Origin: Arachnopeziza araneosa
Lineage: Eukaryota; Ascomycota; Leotiomycetes; Helotiales; Arachnopezizaceae
Assembly (NCBI GenBank): GCA_003988855.1
Contig: QYAI01000024.1
Coordinates: forward strand, 540,608-604,607
Direction: 5' to 3'
DNA: 64,000 nucleotides
The notes beneath the pieces are model-generated. The model was not told where the DNA came from. It searched no databases and saw nothing but the letters and a program-made list of their open reading frames with translations. This document shows, in pieces, positions 22,543 to 32,294 of the stretch. Position 1 is the first letter of the stretch. Each line of letters begins with the position of its first letter. The position numbers and the translations under genes are program-made.

Positions 22543-22645
22543 ACGATAGGTCAGTGGGCGAGGTTTTCTAGGCCTGCCGCAAAGTGGCTTGTCCTTTTTC
22601 ATATATATAGTTTCGGAGCCCAGTGCCGTATCATCATAGTATCGT
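22543..22645 (-). ncRNA. C/D box snoRNA, snR76-like (25S C2197)
   Basis: This snoRNA lies in host intron 3 (22680-22487). Box C is ATGATGA at 22637-22631 and box D CTGA at 22554-22551. The flanks ACGATA (from 22645) and TATCGT (to 22543) form a 6-bp terminal stem, fixing the ends at about 103 nt. Near the 5' end GCACTGGGC, then T, then a D'-like CCGA, pairs over 9 bp with 25S GCCCAGUGC; the fifth nucleotide faces C2197 (yeast numbering), the site of snR76. The guide before box D (about CCTCGCCCA) was not matched. Confidence 0.82.
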
Positions 22646-22759
22646 GAGAGTGCGAGACGGGAGTGGAGAGTAATTCGTACCAATTAGGTTCACTGCTGAA
22701 AGACCTTGAAAGTTAGTAAGAGAGTACGGCAGGTAATCAATTGTGGGGAAAAATAAGGC

Positions 22760-22854
22760 AGTAGCTCAGAAATAGCCATTTGTTGACTTCAAAGACTTTT
22801 GATCTCAGTCGGTAATTTCCAGCGTGCAAAGCACGAAATGTTCATCATAGCTGG
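22760..22854 (-). ncRNA. C/D box snoRNA, snR77-like (18S U578)
   Basis: This snoRNA lies in host intron 2. Box C is ATGATGA at 22848-22842, D' is CTGA at 22808-22805 and D is CTGA at 22769-22766. The sequence before D' (22823-22809, GCTGGAAATTACCGA) pairs with the universally conserved 18S 530-loop segment CGGUAAUU, then with CCAGC after a single bulged A. The fifth nucleotide before D' is the A opposite U578, adjacent to G577 (E. coli G530), the site of yeast snR77. The bases flanking boxes C and D (AGC/GCT) can form a short terminal stem. Confidence 0.85.
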
Positions 22855-23003
22855 TAGGGTGTGTAGGAGGTGGAGGGGGGAAAGCTTACCAAGTCTGGAA
22901 GGCAGCACAATCAACTGGCGTTAATCAAAAAATGGTACACATCTGAGGAGATATTAGTCGAGTCCAGATGATATGGATTCATTGAAAGGAAATAGCTCCG
23001 TAT

Positions 23004-23089
23004 GTAAATCAGACTGACGTGATACAAAAGTTTCATTCCCCTTGAGGTCAAAGACTCTAGTTTGCGGTTGTATATGTGTCATCACATTG
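23004..23089 (-). ncRNA. C/D box snoRNA, snR78-like (25S U2421)
   Basis: This snoRNA lies in host intron 1 (23122-22943). Box C is GTGATGA at 23085-23079 and box D CTGA at 23012-23009. The guide CAAACTAGAGTC (23064-23053) is followed by T and then a D'-like TTGA. It is perfectly complementary over 12 nt to the conserved 25S segment GACUCUAGUUUG (recalled from memory). The fifth nucleotide upstream of D' pairs with the U that is 2421 in yeast numbering, the site of yeast snR78. A terminal stem is weak, so the ends are approximate. Confidence 0.82.
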
Positions 23090-23270
23090 AGGGAGAGTAG
23101 AGTAGAAGACTGATAGGCTTACAGTTGACTGTTGATTGCTGTTGAAGGAAGCAGCTGGTTTTACGCAGCGGCGTTGTGGTTGTTTGCATTGTTGAAGGAA
23201 GAAGGGAAAGAAGAAATTGAGAAAGCTTGAAGCTCAAGAATTTCCTAGTGGGTCGGAGGAAAATAGGCTA

Positions 23271-23878
23271 GCCAAGAATGGAACAGTGCTACGAATCACA
23301 TGATGCGGGACTCCCCTCTTACGTAATCGTGGTTGGGTCGGAAAACTTTCCTCTGCTGGTGTCCTGGAAGAAGATTATTCCCCTTTCATCCTCTTTCATC
23401 TCCATCCGACATCGCCCGGATTGCCTCGCAAACAGCGGCATGCTCATCGTTCAAGGACCATCTTCTGCAACCAGATTGCCGGAAAATCATCGCCGTGCTT
23501 CTCGTGGAGACCCATTTCTCCGTCAGTTAGCGCGGGGCCGTCACTGTAGCAGCCCTTTATGCCGAGCGCGGGGCTGTGGGATCAAGTGGTCAAGTCGGAA
23601 TGCTGTGATGATGCCTTTACTGGCCGGGCCAGGTTATCGTGTGATATATTAAACTCCTATCCTTGGTCAAGTACTTCTTCTCCTTTGGTTTTATATTCTC
23701 TTCTTGTTTCTGTTAGGAAGGTACTTCCACTCTCGTGTCTCCCACCCACAGTTACCGGAAAACTCCCGCATCAACCCGAGGTTCAACTAAATACAGCATC
23801 ACTCCCATTGTCGGCCACCTTCTACTTCTGCACTGCGATACCTTTCCTTTCTGATATCCTATTCGAAAACCTTTCATC
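23271..23878. promoter_or_regulatory. Region between the snoRNA host and FBP1
   Basis: About 600 bases separate the divergent starts of the snoRNA host and fructose-1,6-bisphosphatase. The FBP1-proximal half (about 23640-23878) is CT-rich leader. No TATA box was seen. Carbon-source control of FBP1 is expected from family knowledge, but no binding site was identified with confidence. Confidence 0.35.
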
Positions 23879-25011
23879 ATGGCTACCAATGGTTCTTCCG
23901 CACTTAGTGACACGAAGATCAATACAGACATCGTAACTCTTACTCGCTTCCTCACGGAAGAGCAAGCAAAGCACAAAGAAGCCACGGGAGATTTCACGTA
24001 TACTTTCAAAGGACTTCATTCCAAGGGCCTGTAGCTAACAAATTTCTAGACTACTCTGCCACGCTCTGCAATTCTCCTTCAAGTCGATAGCATACTACAT
24101 CCGTCGAGCTACCCTCATTAACCTCACTGGCTTGGCAGGCTCAAGTAATACAACGGGTGATGATCAAAAGAAGTTGGATGTCATTGGCAATGATCTTTTC
24201 ATAGCTGCTATGCGGTCATCAGGCAAATGTGCTGTGCTCGTTTCCGAAGAAGAGGAGGAAGCCATCTTCTTCCCAGAACATCCGAATGCGAGATACGCAG
24301 TAGCATGCGACCCTATTGATGGCTCTTCCAATCTAGATGCAGGTGTATCTGTTGGAACAATTTTCGCCATTCACAAGCTTGCGGAAGGTTCAAATGGCAC
24401 CAAAGAGGATTTATTAAGGCCCGGAACTGAACTTATTGCTGCTGGTTTCACTATGTACGGTGCTTCAGCTCAATTAGTAATCACAATGAAGGGTGGTAGT
24501 GTTAATGGCTTCACAATGGACAATGCGCTCGGAGAATTTATCCTCACGCATCCGGATATGAAGATCCCCAAAAAGAGATCAATCTACTCTGTCAACGAGG
24601 GAAATTCCCTGTACTGGGAGGACTCCGTCAAGGAGTATTTCAACTCATTAAAGTTCCCGGCTGAAGCAAATGGCAAACCATATTCTGCTAGATATATCGG
24701 TAGTATGGTTGCTGATGCCTACCGAACCCTACTGTATGGAGGTATCTTTGCATATCCCGCCGACAAGAAGAGCCCCAAGGGCAAGTTGAGGATTCTCTAT
24801 GAGTGTGCTCCAATGGCTATGGTGTTTGAGAATGGTGAGTTGGAGATTTCAAACTAGTTTGTTGTTGCTAATTTCTATAGCTGGTGGACAAGCGCTGGAC
24901 AGTAAAATGAACCGAATGATGGAGGTGGTTCCTCAACACATTCATGATAGGTCAGGCATCTTTATGGGTAGCTACGATGAAATAGAGAAGGTAAAATCGT
25001 TTCACAAGTAG
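23879..25011 (+). CDS. FBP1: Fructose-1,6-bisphosphatase
   Basis: Three exons: 23879-23997, 24050-24834 and 24881-25011 (344 aa). Introns are 52 and 46 nt (GTATAC..TCTAG, GTGAGT..TATAG). The enzyme hydrolyses fructose 1,6-bisphosphate to fructose 6-phosphate, the committed gluconeogenic step, in the cytosol. Visible motifs are the metal-binding loop CDPIDGSSNLDAGVSVG, the acid cluster VSEEEEEA, the substrate loop YSARYIGSMVADAYR, and GGIFAYPADKKSPKGKLR, followed by ECAPMAMVFENAGGQA across the last intron. Length equals the eukaryotic family norm. The start gives MATNGSSALSDTKINTDIVTLTRF, matching fungal orthologues. Opposing enzymes of glycolysis are elsewhere; triosephosphate isomerase lies 16 kb downstream. 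Confidence 0.96.
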
Positions 25012-26608
25012 GATAGAAGAGAATGAACGGAGCTGGGATAGCGTACTAAAGATTATATGCATCACGAGGAGTACGGAGAGCGAGCTTTCATATGGAATAG
25101 AGGGTTAGGTTAACTATCACGAAGCAAATTGAAATTACTTATCTTCTTTAATGTTCCTTTAATCTCTAGCTTGATATTACGATGGAACTTGATACATTTA
25201 TTCCTCTTCCAGTAGAGTTTCGGCTCAAAACGCTCTTCTTCTGCAAATTTATCCTACCAACAGAGGTGCATAAGTTATAATGGGGTACTAACTCCCTCCC
25301 ACTTGTATTAAAATTTCTTGAAGTTTATTGATCTTAACTTTGATATAAATTACTCATCATTCCCTGGGATAATGCTACAATGTTATTTCTACTGTTCTTG
25401 AATGTCTCTCTTGTACTTTCAGATTACACTTCCTCCTGCTCTTCCTCCCTACCTCTTAGTTTTCATTCTGACGACAAAGTCAAAGGTATCTATCGCAGCC
25501 TATATAAACCAACATAAGACTCTCCTTACCTCTTGATTCCATGATGCTAAACACGAAGAAGCTTTTCAAAAGTTACAGTAACGCTCAATCCACATGGCAT
25601 TTCCTCCATCTGTTTCCAACCGGATCCAATGACAACAGTATAGCAAACCCACAACCCCATCCCCTCTCTCAATGTGACTGCCTATTGTAAACCATCGCGG
25701 CACCTCACCACCAAAATTCACCGACCATCACCGGCGCGCACTCCCCTCCCGAAATTCAACCGACGAACCCACCGTCTCCCATAGATAAATAAATAAATAG
25801 CCCAGTTTCGTCCATCAGCCGAGCCTACAAGCCAGCACATGTTCGGTCTCCCTTTCCATTTCGGAGGAAAGGGAGCTCTAACATGCCCTGGACTAGGTGT
25901 GTAAACGGCGCCCCCATTTCCTGAGACGACCCTCGGATCTGGGGCAGGCGGGTATCAGCAATTGGCTCCGGCTCCCTCCTGAACGCCAGTAAGTCCCACC
26001 TCCAGACTCCCCCTTCCCCTCCCCAGTTTGATTTATTTCCTTTTTTTTTTCCTCTTTGGATCGCGAGTCGCGTTGTTATTTTTCGCTCTAAGCGAGGCGG
26101 ACGTGACCCTTTTCCTTAAGCGAGACCATGATGTTTACAGAATGGCTGATGCTTGAGCGGGTTCATCCAAGACCTCTGCAAATCTGTATTGGAACAGGAG
26201 CCTTCAATACCGCTTTGAGATCGGTTTAGCTCAAATAAAAAATCATCTTCAAAATGTTCGCTATTACTTTGCCCGAAGAATATGTTTACTGTACCTCCTT
26301 GAAAAGCATCAATGCCTTGAGCGAGGCATATTGAGATTTGAACGTTCAATTGTACAACTCATATAGAGAAGTAATAGGAAGGATAATATATGAAATGCGA
26401 CTTCGTTATCAGTTATGTTCAACTGAACCGAGTTATGATTTGAACTTATAAAAAGTGCTCTATTCACATATTTACAAATAGGGTATGTGAATGAATACTT
26501 TTTGTATTTTTTCTATTTCTCTTTTCTATTTCCAACCAATCAGTGCTCGCTAATCCAGACAACCAAACAGCCCATCCTTTTCATAATATACATATCAATC
26601 ATACACAC
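25012..26608. other. Intergenic region downstream of FBP1
   Basis: These 1.6 kb lie between the convergent FBP1 and WD40 genes. The first part is AT-rich 3' sequence. Around 25690-25830 there is a GC-rich patch ending in (AAAT)n (about 25785-25800), and a T homopolymer (about 26040-26050). No gene, tRNA or repeat family was recognised. Confidence 0.45.
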
Positions 26609-29600
26609 TCAACCCACATTAGTCCCACACTTCGTACACACCATCACCAGTCCTTTGCCAGGAACTCTCTTAGCTCTAAAATCTTTCCCACTGCACTTCC
26701 TACAAACCAAGGCCTCGCCTTCGCTCTCCTCCTCACTCCCTTCAAGCTCTTCTTCTTCCTCACTACTTAACTTAGAGATCGAGCTCGTCTCACGATTTAT
26801 CTGCGGCCGCGCATTCGAGGCGTCGAGCTTGCTCGGATCGCGCGAACCTCCAAGTTGTGTTTTCCAACTTGACATGTTCCAGAAGGAGTTTGATTTCCCC
26901 GCTGCATCTAGGCGGAGGGGATTACTATTATCGCTGTCATCTTTGGCTGGGTAAAGACTAAAGCCAGGAGTGGGGGGTTGCGTTGGTTGAGTCGTAGATC
27001 TGTAAATGCTTGGTGGAGGACTTGTAGAGACGCTCGACGCCGTTGTGGGTATAGCGCCAGCGTAAGGCTGTTGGCGTGCGGCGCTGGCGAGATTGTTCTG
27101 TGAATTTGTGGTTGATTGGGATTGATAAGAGGTGCGATTGAACTTTCCAGGAGAAACGCTCCTGTCAGATCTGGAAGTAGCTACACTAGATTTCATGCTG
27201 GTGTCATTGATATTGCTTCGCCAAGAGAGAATCTGCTCATGAGGCCCGGGAAGAGAGGTTTGGGAGTTTCGCCCCGAGGCTGAGCCAATAGAGCTCTTGG
27301 TTATGATGCTACTACTTGAGCGGGGAAGGATGCCCTTCTTCTTAGAAAATGTCGAAGAAGCATCCCACTGATGTCTTTTCTCAAAAGCGCAGTCGAGTCT
27401 AAAACACTTAATGGTTCCTTGGTAGTCTGCAGTGACGATAATCAATCCGGCGTTGTGTGAAGTTCTTGCCAAGTATGCAGGTGACTCTCCGGTCTTCTTC
27501 TTAGCTCCTACTTCGCTGGCAGGGTCTGAATGACGCTTTTCTGATCCTAATGGAATTGATGCATTTGATTCTTCCCTGCTAAGTAAAGTAACTGGTGGTG
27601 GATTACATAGGTCATAGATAGGGTCGCCGGATCCGGATAGAAGTTGACGAGTCGTTGTGGGGGCCATACTTGCCGTCGTTACCATGTCTGAATGCGCACT
27701 GAACATCTCTACGGGTGGCTTGTCTTTGTTTTCAGCGTCTTTTGGAATGGTATTCCCTAGCCCCTGGTCAGCAGATGTCCGAAGCATGTCAAAATTCAGA
27801 TACTGATGGGGTTCCTCTCACGAGAGGTATCATGATCAAAGATCAAATACTCAATAGAAGTATAACCAAGTCACGTGGTGTTCGAGAATGGAGAAATCCA
27901 TAAAATGCTTACATATGTAGGCCCTACGGTCTTCGCTCCCACATATCACATACCGCCCATCATCGCTGAAGCTAGCATTGATCTGACTGTAGTTGTTCTC
28001 ATGTCCTCTAAACTTCATCTCCAAAGATTTATCTTTCAGATTATATAGTCTGATCCGTGAATCATTACTCGTAATCAATATTTTGGTTTCGCCAGCTTCT
28101 GGGTCATCATTTGGAGCTATTGCAGTGCGAATCCCTGTAATTTTGCTTCCTTTCGAGTTTTTGCCACGTGATGATTTGACATGTATCTGCGTATGGTATT
28201 TCAGTCCTTCTGTTTCGTAAAACAAGCAGAGCCCACTGAGAACACCGGCAATCGCAGTTTTCCCATCTGGTGTAAAAGCAACTGCAGTAATCAGGTCGGG
28301 CAGCTGATTCCAGAAAGCCACTGATTTATCGGGTATACTCCAAAGTCTCAGGATAGAGTCTAATGAACCAGCTAAGAAAAATCGATCGTCCTTAGGGTGA
28401 AATGCAATCGAGGTCACTGTAGTCAAAATGTCAGTACTCCAAACATATAATTGAAAATGTCCTGAGTGCGGGGGCACAGACCAAAATCTTTGTGTTTGAA
28501 GGTACAGAGGCACTCCTGCCTCGAAATATGCCAAAGACGAACTGTCTTATCCATCGAAGATGATAGCAGAAAATTGTTCTTGCTCCAACTGACATCCAAG
28601 ATATCGCTTGTATGACCTTCAAATTCCCGTAATGGTTTTGACCTAAACACGGGCGCACTTAATCGTTCTCCTCCAGGTGTACTTGAAGACACATCCTCCT
28701 CATACTCATGCGCTTGTCGCTCCTCTGGAGTCGATATTACTGCCCAGACCCTCACAACCTGGTCTCGACCAGCTGCGGCCAAGAATCTCCCATCCTTACT
28801 CCATTCCATGGCCCATATTGCCCCACTCGCCTTTCCAGCCTTCGAGAGCTTAGCTGGACTGTCGGTGAGAGAATCAACTGTTGGAGCTCGTGAGAGTTTA
28901 CCATGATGGACAGGATTCCTTGTGCCACTGAGCTCCTGTGCCAAGAACATGCGATTGAATTCTCGTGTTTTCTTGTTGTGGGCCCGAACTTTGATGTACC
29001 TCGGAGGCTCTTTATGTAGAGGGATGAAACCATTCGCACCGATCGAGGAAGAGAAGACATGGGCGTTCATGCCTTCAGTGCGCTGATCTCCCAGTTCCGA
29101 TTCATCGTCATCGGCATCCTCGCTCTGTTCTTTCTTCTTGCTTCCGATGATTGAGAAGCGACTAAGGAATGATACACCTTTTCTACAGAGTCGGCGTTAG
29201 CAATTGGGGTGCATTACGTGTGAGATGGCAAGCCACATTCCAGTAAGCAACCTCGCAACCTATCGCTTTGGGCACGTACTTCTTCTCTTTGAGCGGATTA
29301 CTATCACTCCGTGTGATTTCGGGTGTGAACGGTCTGCCTGGGGGTGCAATGTCAGGAGAGGTAGGGCTGCCTACTTCTGAGTTTGGAGATTGAGGTCCAG
29401 CGCTGCGGAGTCTTTGAGGTATGGTGTTTTCCGTGTTCGTCCTCTTGAGAATGTGATGTGAAAGAGGATCTATTGCTGTTGATCGTCCTTGCAGCGGCGA
29501 TGCTATCCCTCCATTTGATTCTTTGTTCGAGAGGCTCCTTATGGGTTTGATTGGAGACTTCTTCCCATTCGATTGTGCATTTTCTGTTCCGAGTCGGGTT

Positions 29601-29860
29601 GTCAGCATAAGCACAAAGACCAGGAAGCAAAAAGAGAATAGCATTCGATCATTGTGGCCATGGGCAGAAGACAGGCGTTATTGCTCGCAATGGGAAAGAA
29701 GGCAGTAATAAAACCTACCCTCCGAAGATGTTGCACTTCTCGGTCTTGTGGATTGTCCGCCATCCGCGGTGGAGGGAGATTCGACGCCCGTTGTACCACT
29801 GCCATCTCGGTTTGGCGCATCGGTCACCTTGATCCTGGGAAGGTTTGCAGGTTCCGACAT
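26609..29860 (-). CDS. WD40-repeat protein of the DGR2/WDR44 family with C-terminal zinc ribbon
   Basis: Five exons: 29860-29719, 29583-29280, 29182-28482, 28416-27913 and 27756-26609 (932 aa). Phases agree at every junction; intron 3 uses a non-consensus donor GTCTGT, and intron 4 joins EDRRAYI to W, restoring a WD repeat end. The N-terminus is disordered and contains the conserved KKGVSFLSRFSIIGSKKK. WD repeats cover about residues 230-560 (ASGAIWAMEWSKDGRFLAAAG, DKTVRLWHISRQECLCTFKH, AFHPKDDRFFLAGSLDS, FSDDGRYVICGSEDRR). The Ser-rich tail ends in a four-Cys zinc ribbon, CRKCSGKDF then MVCTKCGTNVG. Family members (yeast Dgr2/Ymr102c, animal WDR44) are scaffolds, WDR44 in Rab11 trafficking. 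The role here is inferred only at family level. Confidence 0.88.
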
Positions 29861-32294
29861 GCTGACCTGGGAAGTCCCATGTGTTCAGTTGAGCAGCTGC
29901 TAAGGCAATCCAGCCACCAGGAGACGAGTATGTGTGCGGGTTGGAGTGGTTGCTTGGTTTGCAAAGTCCGGCTGCTCCGGTGAGGCTTATTCTTCCAAGT
30001 GGGGTGCGAGAGCGGGACCAAACCTCTTCGACCGTTCGACGACGAGAGAGAATACGGCCGGATATGATGGAAGCGAATTTGGAGGATGGGAGGTCGAGAT
30101 TTGATACTACTGGACATGCAATGTTATACGTCCCGCGAGTGAGGCTGTTGGTCGCATGGCTAGGGTGTTGCTGCTTTCGCTCTTGGCGCAGGTGACGTAT
30201 TTTTTTGGTTGATTCTCGTCCTGGAACCCAAAAGGGAGGCGGTCTGAACTCATCCGCAGAATCACCGCTCCAACCTCACAACCTGCATAACCGTCCTCCA
30301 GTCGTCGACAGGCTCTCGAAACCGGGTGCAAAACACCATCAAAACCCCAATTATCATCGGCTCATTCCCATCGATACGAATACGCAGGCATTTCACCAGC
30401 GGAAAAACAAATCAGGGCTGGGATAGGGCATGCTGACTTCCCACTTTAAGTTCCATCAAACCACCGCGGAGCTTTCTTCGGAAACTATTGACGTCCAACA
30501 GGGAGAGACCGGTGATTTGCTTGCTCCGCTCCCGATGGAGGAAACGCCGGTAGTGGGACTATGCTTACGCTCGAAAGCTTCTCCTTGATCTTACTTCGCT
30601 CAGAAGAGCGCAGATACTATTGCAGTGATATATCTATGAGGGTCGAAGTTACTGCCACATCAGGTTCGCCACAACCCCGCTGCCCGTTTTTGGCAGGTTG
30701 TCCGCTAACGGCGTATTGCTTGGATGCCGACAGAGGGATGGGAATAGCGATTAGGGCTGATGCTCGGAAACTGTTGGATGAATGACGCTAAAACAAGAAG
30801 CAAACCGGCCATGTTTTGTCTGATCTTGGAGTGAGCATCGAAGATTTTGACTTGGACGGGTTATTTTGGGCGAGTAGAGATCTTATTTGAGGTGGAGATG
30901 ATGAGCACGACACACTATACCTCCTGTCGATGGCGAACCAACAAATGTTACCTTGACTGTTGCTGGGAATGTCCATAATCAGCGCTCACTCAAATACTCG
31001 CATTTCTAGATAGCATAATGGTCGACGCAGACCGTAGGCTTCTGAGGGGATCTCGAAATAAAGACAGCCCTCGCTTAAGATAATAGCGCCAGGGACAGAA
31101 CATACATGAGGCGTCGGCAGGTGAAGTCTCGCGCGGCATCTAATCCAGCATGAGATCATCGGGTATCAAGGCCCAAAAATACTTTTTCCTGCAGAGTCGC
31201 CATCTCGCATCCGCATCTTGACCGCCTTTGAAGATGGAGCGCGAGACACATACTGCAGACAGTGCAGAGCGACGAGGAGTCCAGTACGGGAGAGTCGGCG
31301 ACGAGATAAAGGAGGTTGGTGTAATCTCCTGACCAGAGCGCGATTGGCACAAGTGTCTCTCTTCCATTGCATAAGATGAGCAGCCTGCATAAAAGCACAA
31401 AAATGTGCAAATCCGAAGGCCGAATGTTTGGATGTCCGTCGCTCCCGGTGCTGACTCAGTCCGAGTCAGCAAATCAGAAGACGCTCTGCCCCGTCTCCGG
31501 ACCCGTTTCCTGCTGGCTGCAATTTGCGAAATTTGACAACCGTGCGATCCTCCCCTGAACAGACGATTGCGGATGGCTCGGTCTTCACTTTCTTCATATC
31601 GCTACCCTTTCTTTTCCCTCCCACTTTGTCGCCTTCTTCCTCTCCTCCCCTCTGACCGCCGTCCCTCTGTCTCGTATACGACGACGACGACGACGACGAC
31701 GACAACCTCAGTACGCTGCTCCACCGTCCTCTAGAAAGGTCGTGCCACTTTTTGGCATCCCTTGACAGCCGGCAGTACAGGTTGTGTAACTGCTTCATAG
31801 CGCCCCCCTCGAAAACGCGCCTTTCCCGCCATCAACGTCGCAATTGTGAGCATCTCTCCTGATTGTTTACCCAATCCAATTTTACCGGTATGCGCAACTC
31901 GTCCCAACCCCTAGAAATCCCCTGACGGAGGTCAATTCACTTGTTTGAGCTCAAGACGTTGATCTTGCCCACTCAATCATGGAATGAACCGGGAAGGAGC
32001 TCAAATACTTGTGCAATCCTCGTTTCTATTTATCAATCATATTCTAATAACAATCCCTGCTCTGCCAAACCCATACTGACAATTTCGCTATTTGCAGACT
32101 TTATCGAGCGCCAATTCCTCACCGCCACAAGTTAAATTGCTGTTGTCAGCATTAGACGAGTCTTTTCGACATTGATTTTGGACCGACCTTTAAATCGACA
32201 CGAAAGCTCTCCTACGAGACTCTCAAGATCCCGCGCGCCATTCATCGTAGTCCTCTCTTGACATCTCTCCCACCAAAATTAAACCATTCACACA
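29861..32294. promoter_or_regulatory. Long intergenic region, WD40 gene / LCB2
   Basis: These 2.4 kb lie between divergent genes. 29861-31000 holds no supported gene. The LCB2 side (about 31560-32294) is CT-rich leader with several short ATG frames (for example from 31941), suggesting a leader of several hundred bases. An (ACG)n run lies at 31679-31703. No transposon or RNA gene was recognised. Confidence 0.4.
31679..31703 (+). repeat. (ACG)n trinucleotide microsatellite
   Basis: About eight ACG/CGA triplets lie in the region upstream of LCB2, probably near the transcription start. On the opposite strand the run reads as a poly-Ser stretch in an open frame that I consider accidental. Confidence 0.85.

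Larger units (their letters stand above)
21749..23240 (-). ncRNA. Intron-encoded C/D snoRNA host transcript (snR78-snR73 type cluster)
   Basis: This is a spliced minus-strand RNA with seven short exons and six introns, each holding one box C/D snoRNA. Exon ends read: exon 1 to 23123; exon 2 22942-22890; exon 3 about 22695-22681; exon 4 22486-22446; exon 5 22260-22204; exon 6 (start uncertain, about 22064 or 22035) to 21963; exon 7 about 21761-21749. Donors are strong (GTAAGC, GTACGA, GTAAAT, GTATGC, GTAAGT). Two introns contain the perfect branch point TACTAAC. The exons are 13-100 nt and show no conserved protein frame, so the exons are probably by-product RNA. The leader is pyrimidine-rich (about 23230-23195), as in ribosomal-protein-like promoters. 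Guide order matches the yeast snR78-77-76-75-74-73 polycistron. The 3' end is not defined. Confidence 0.85.
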
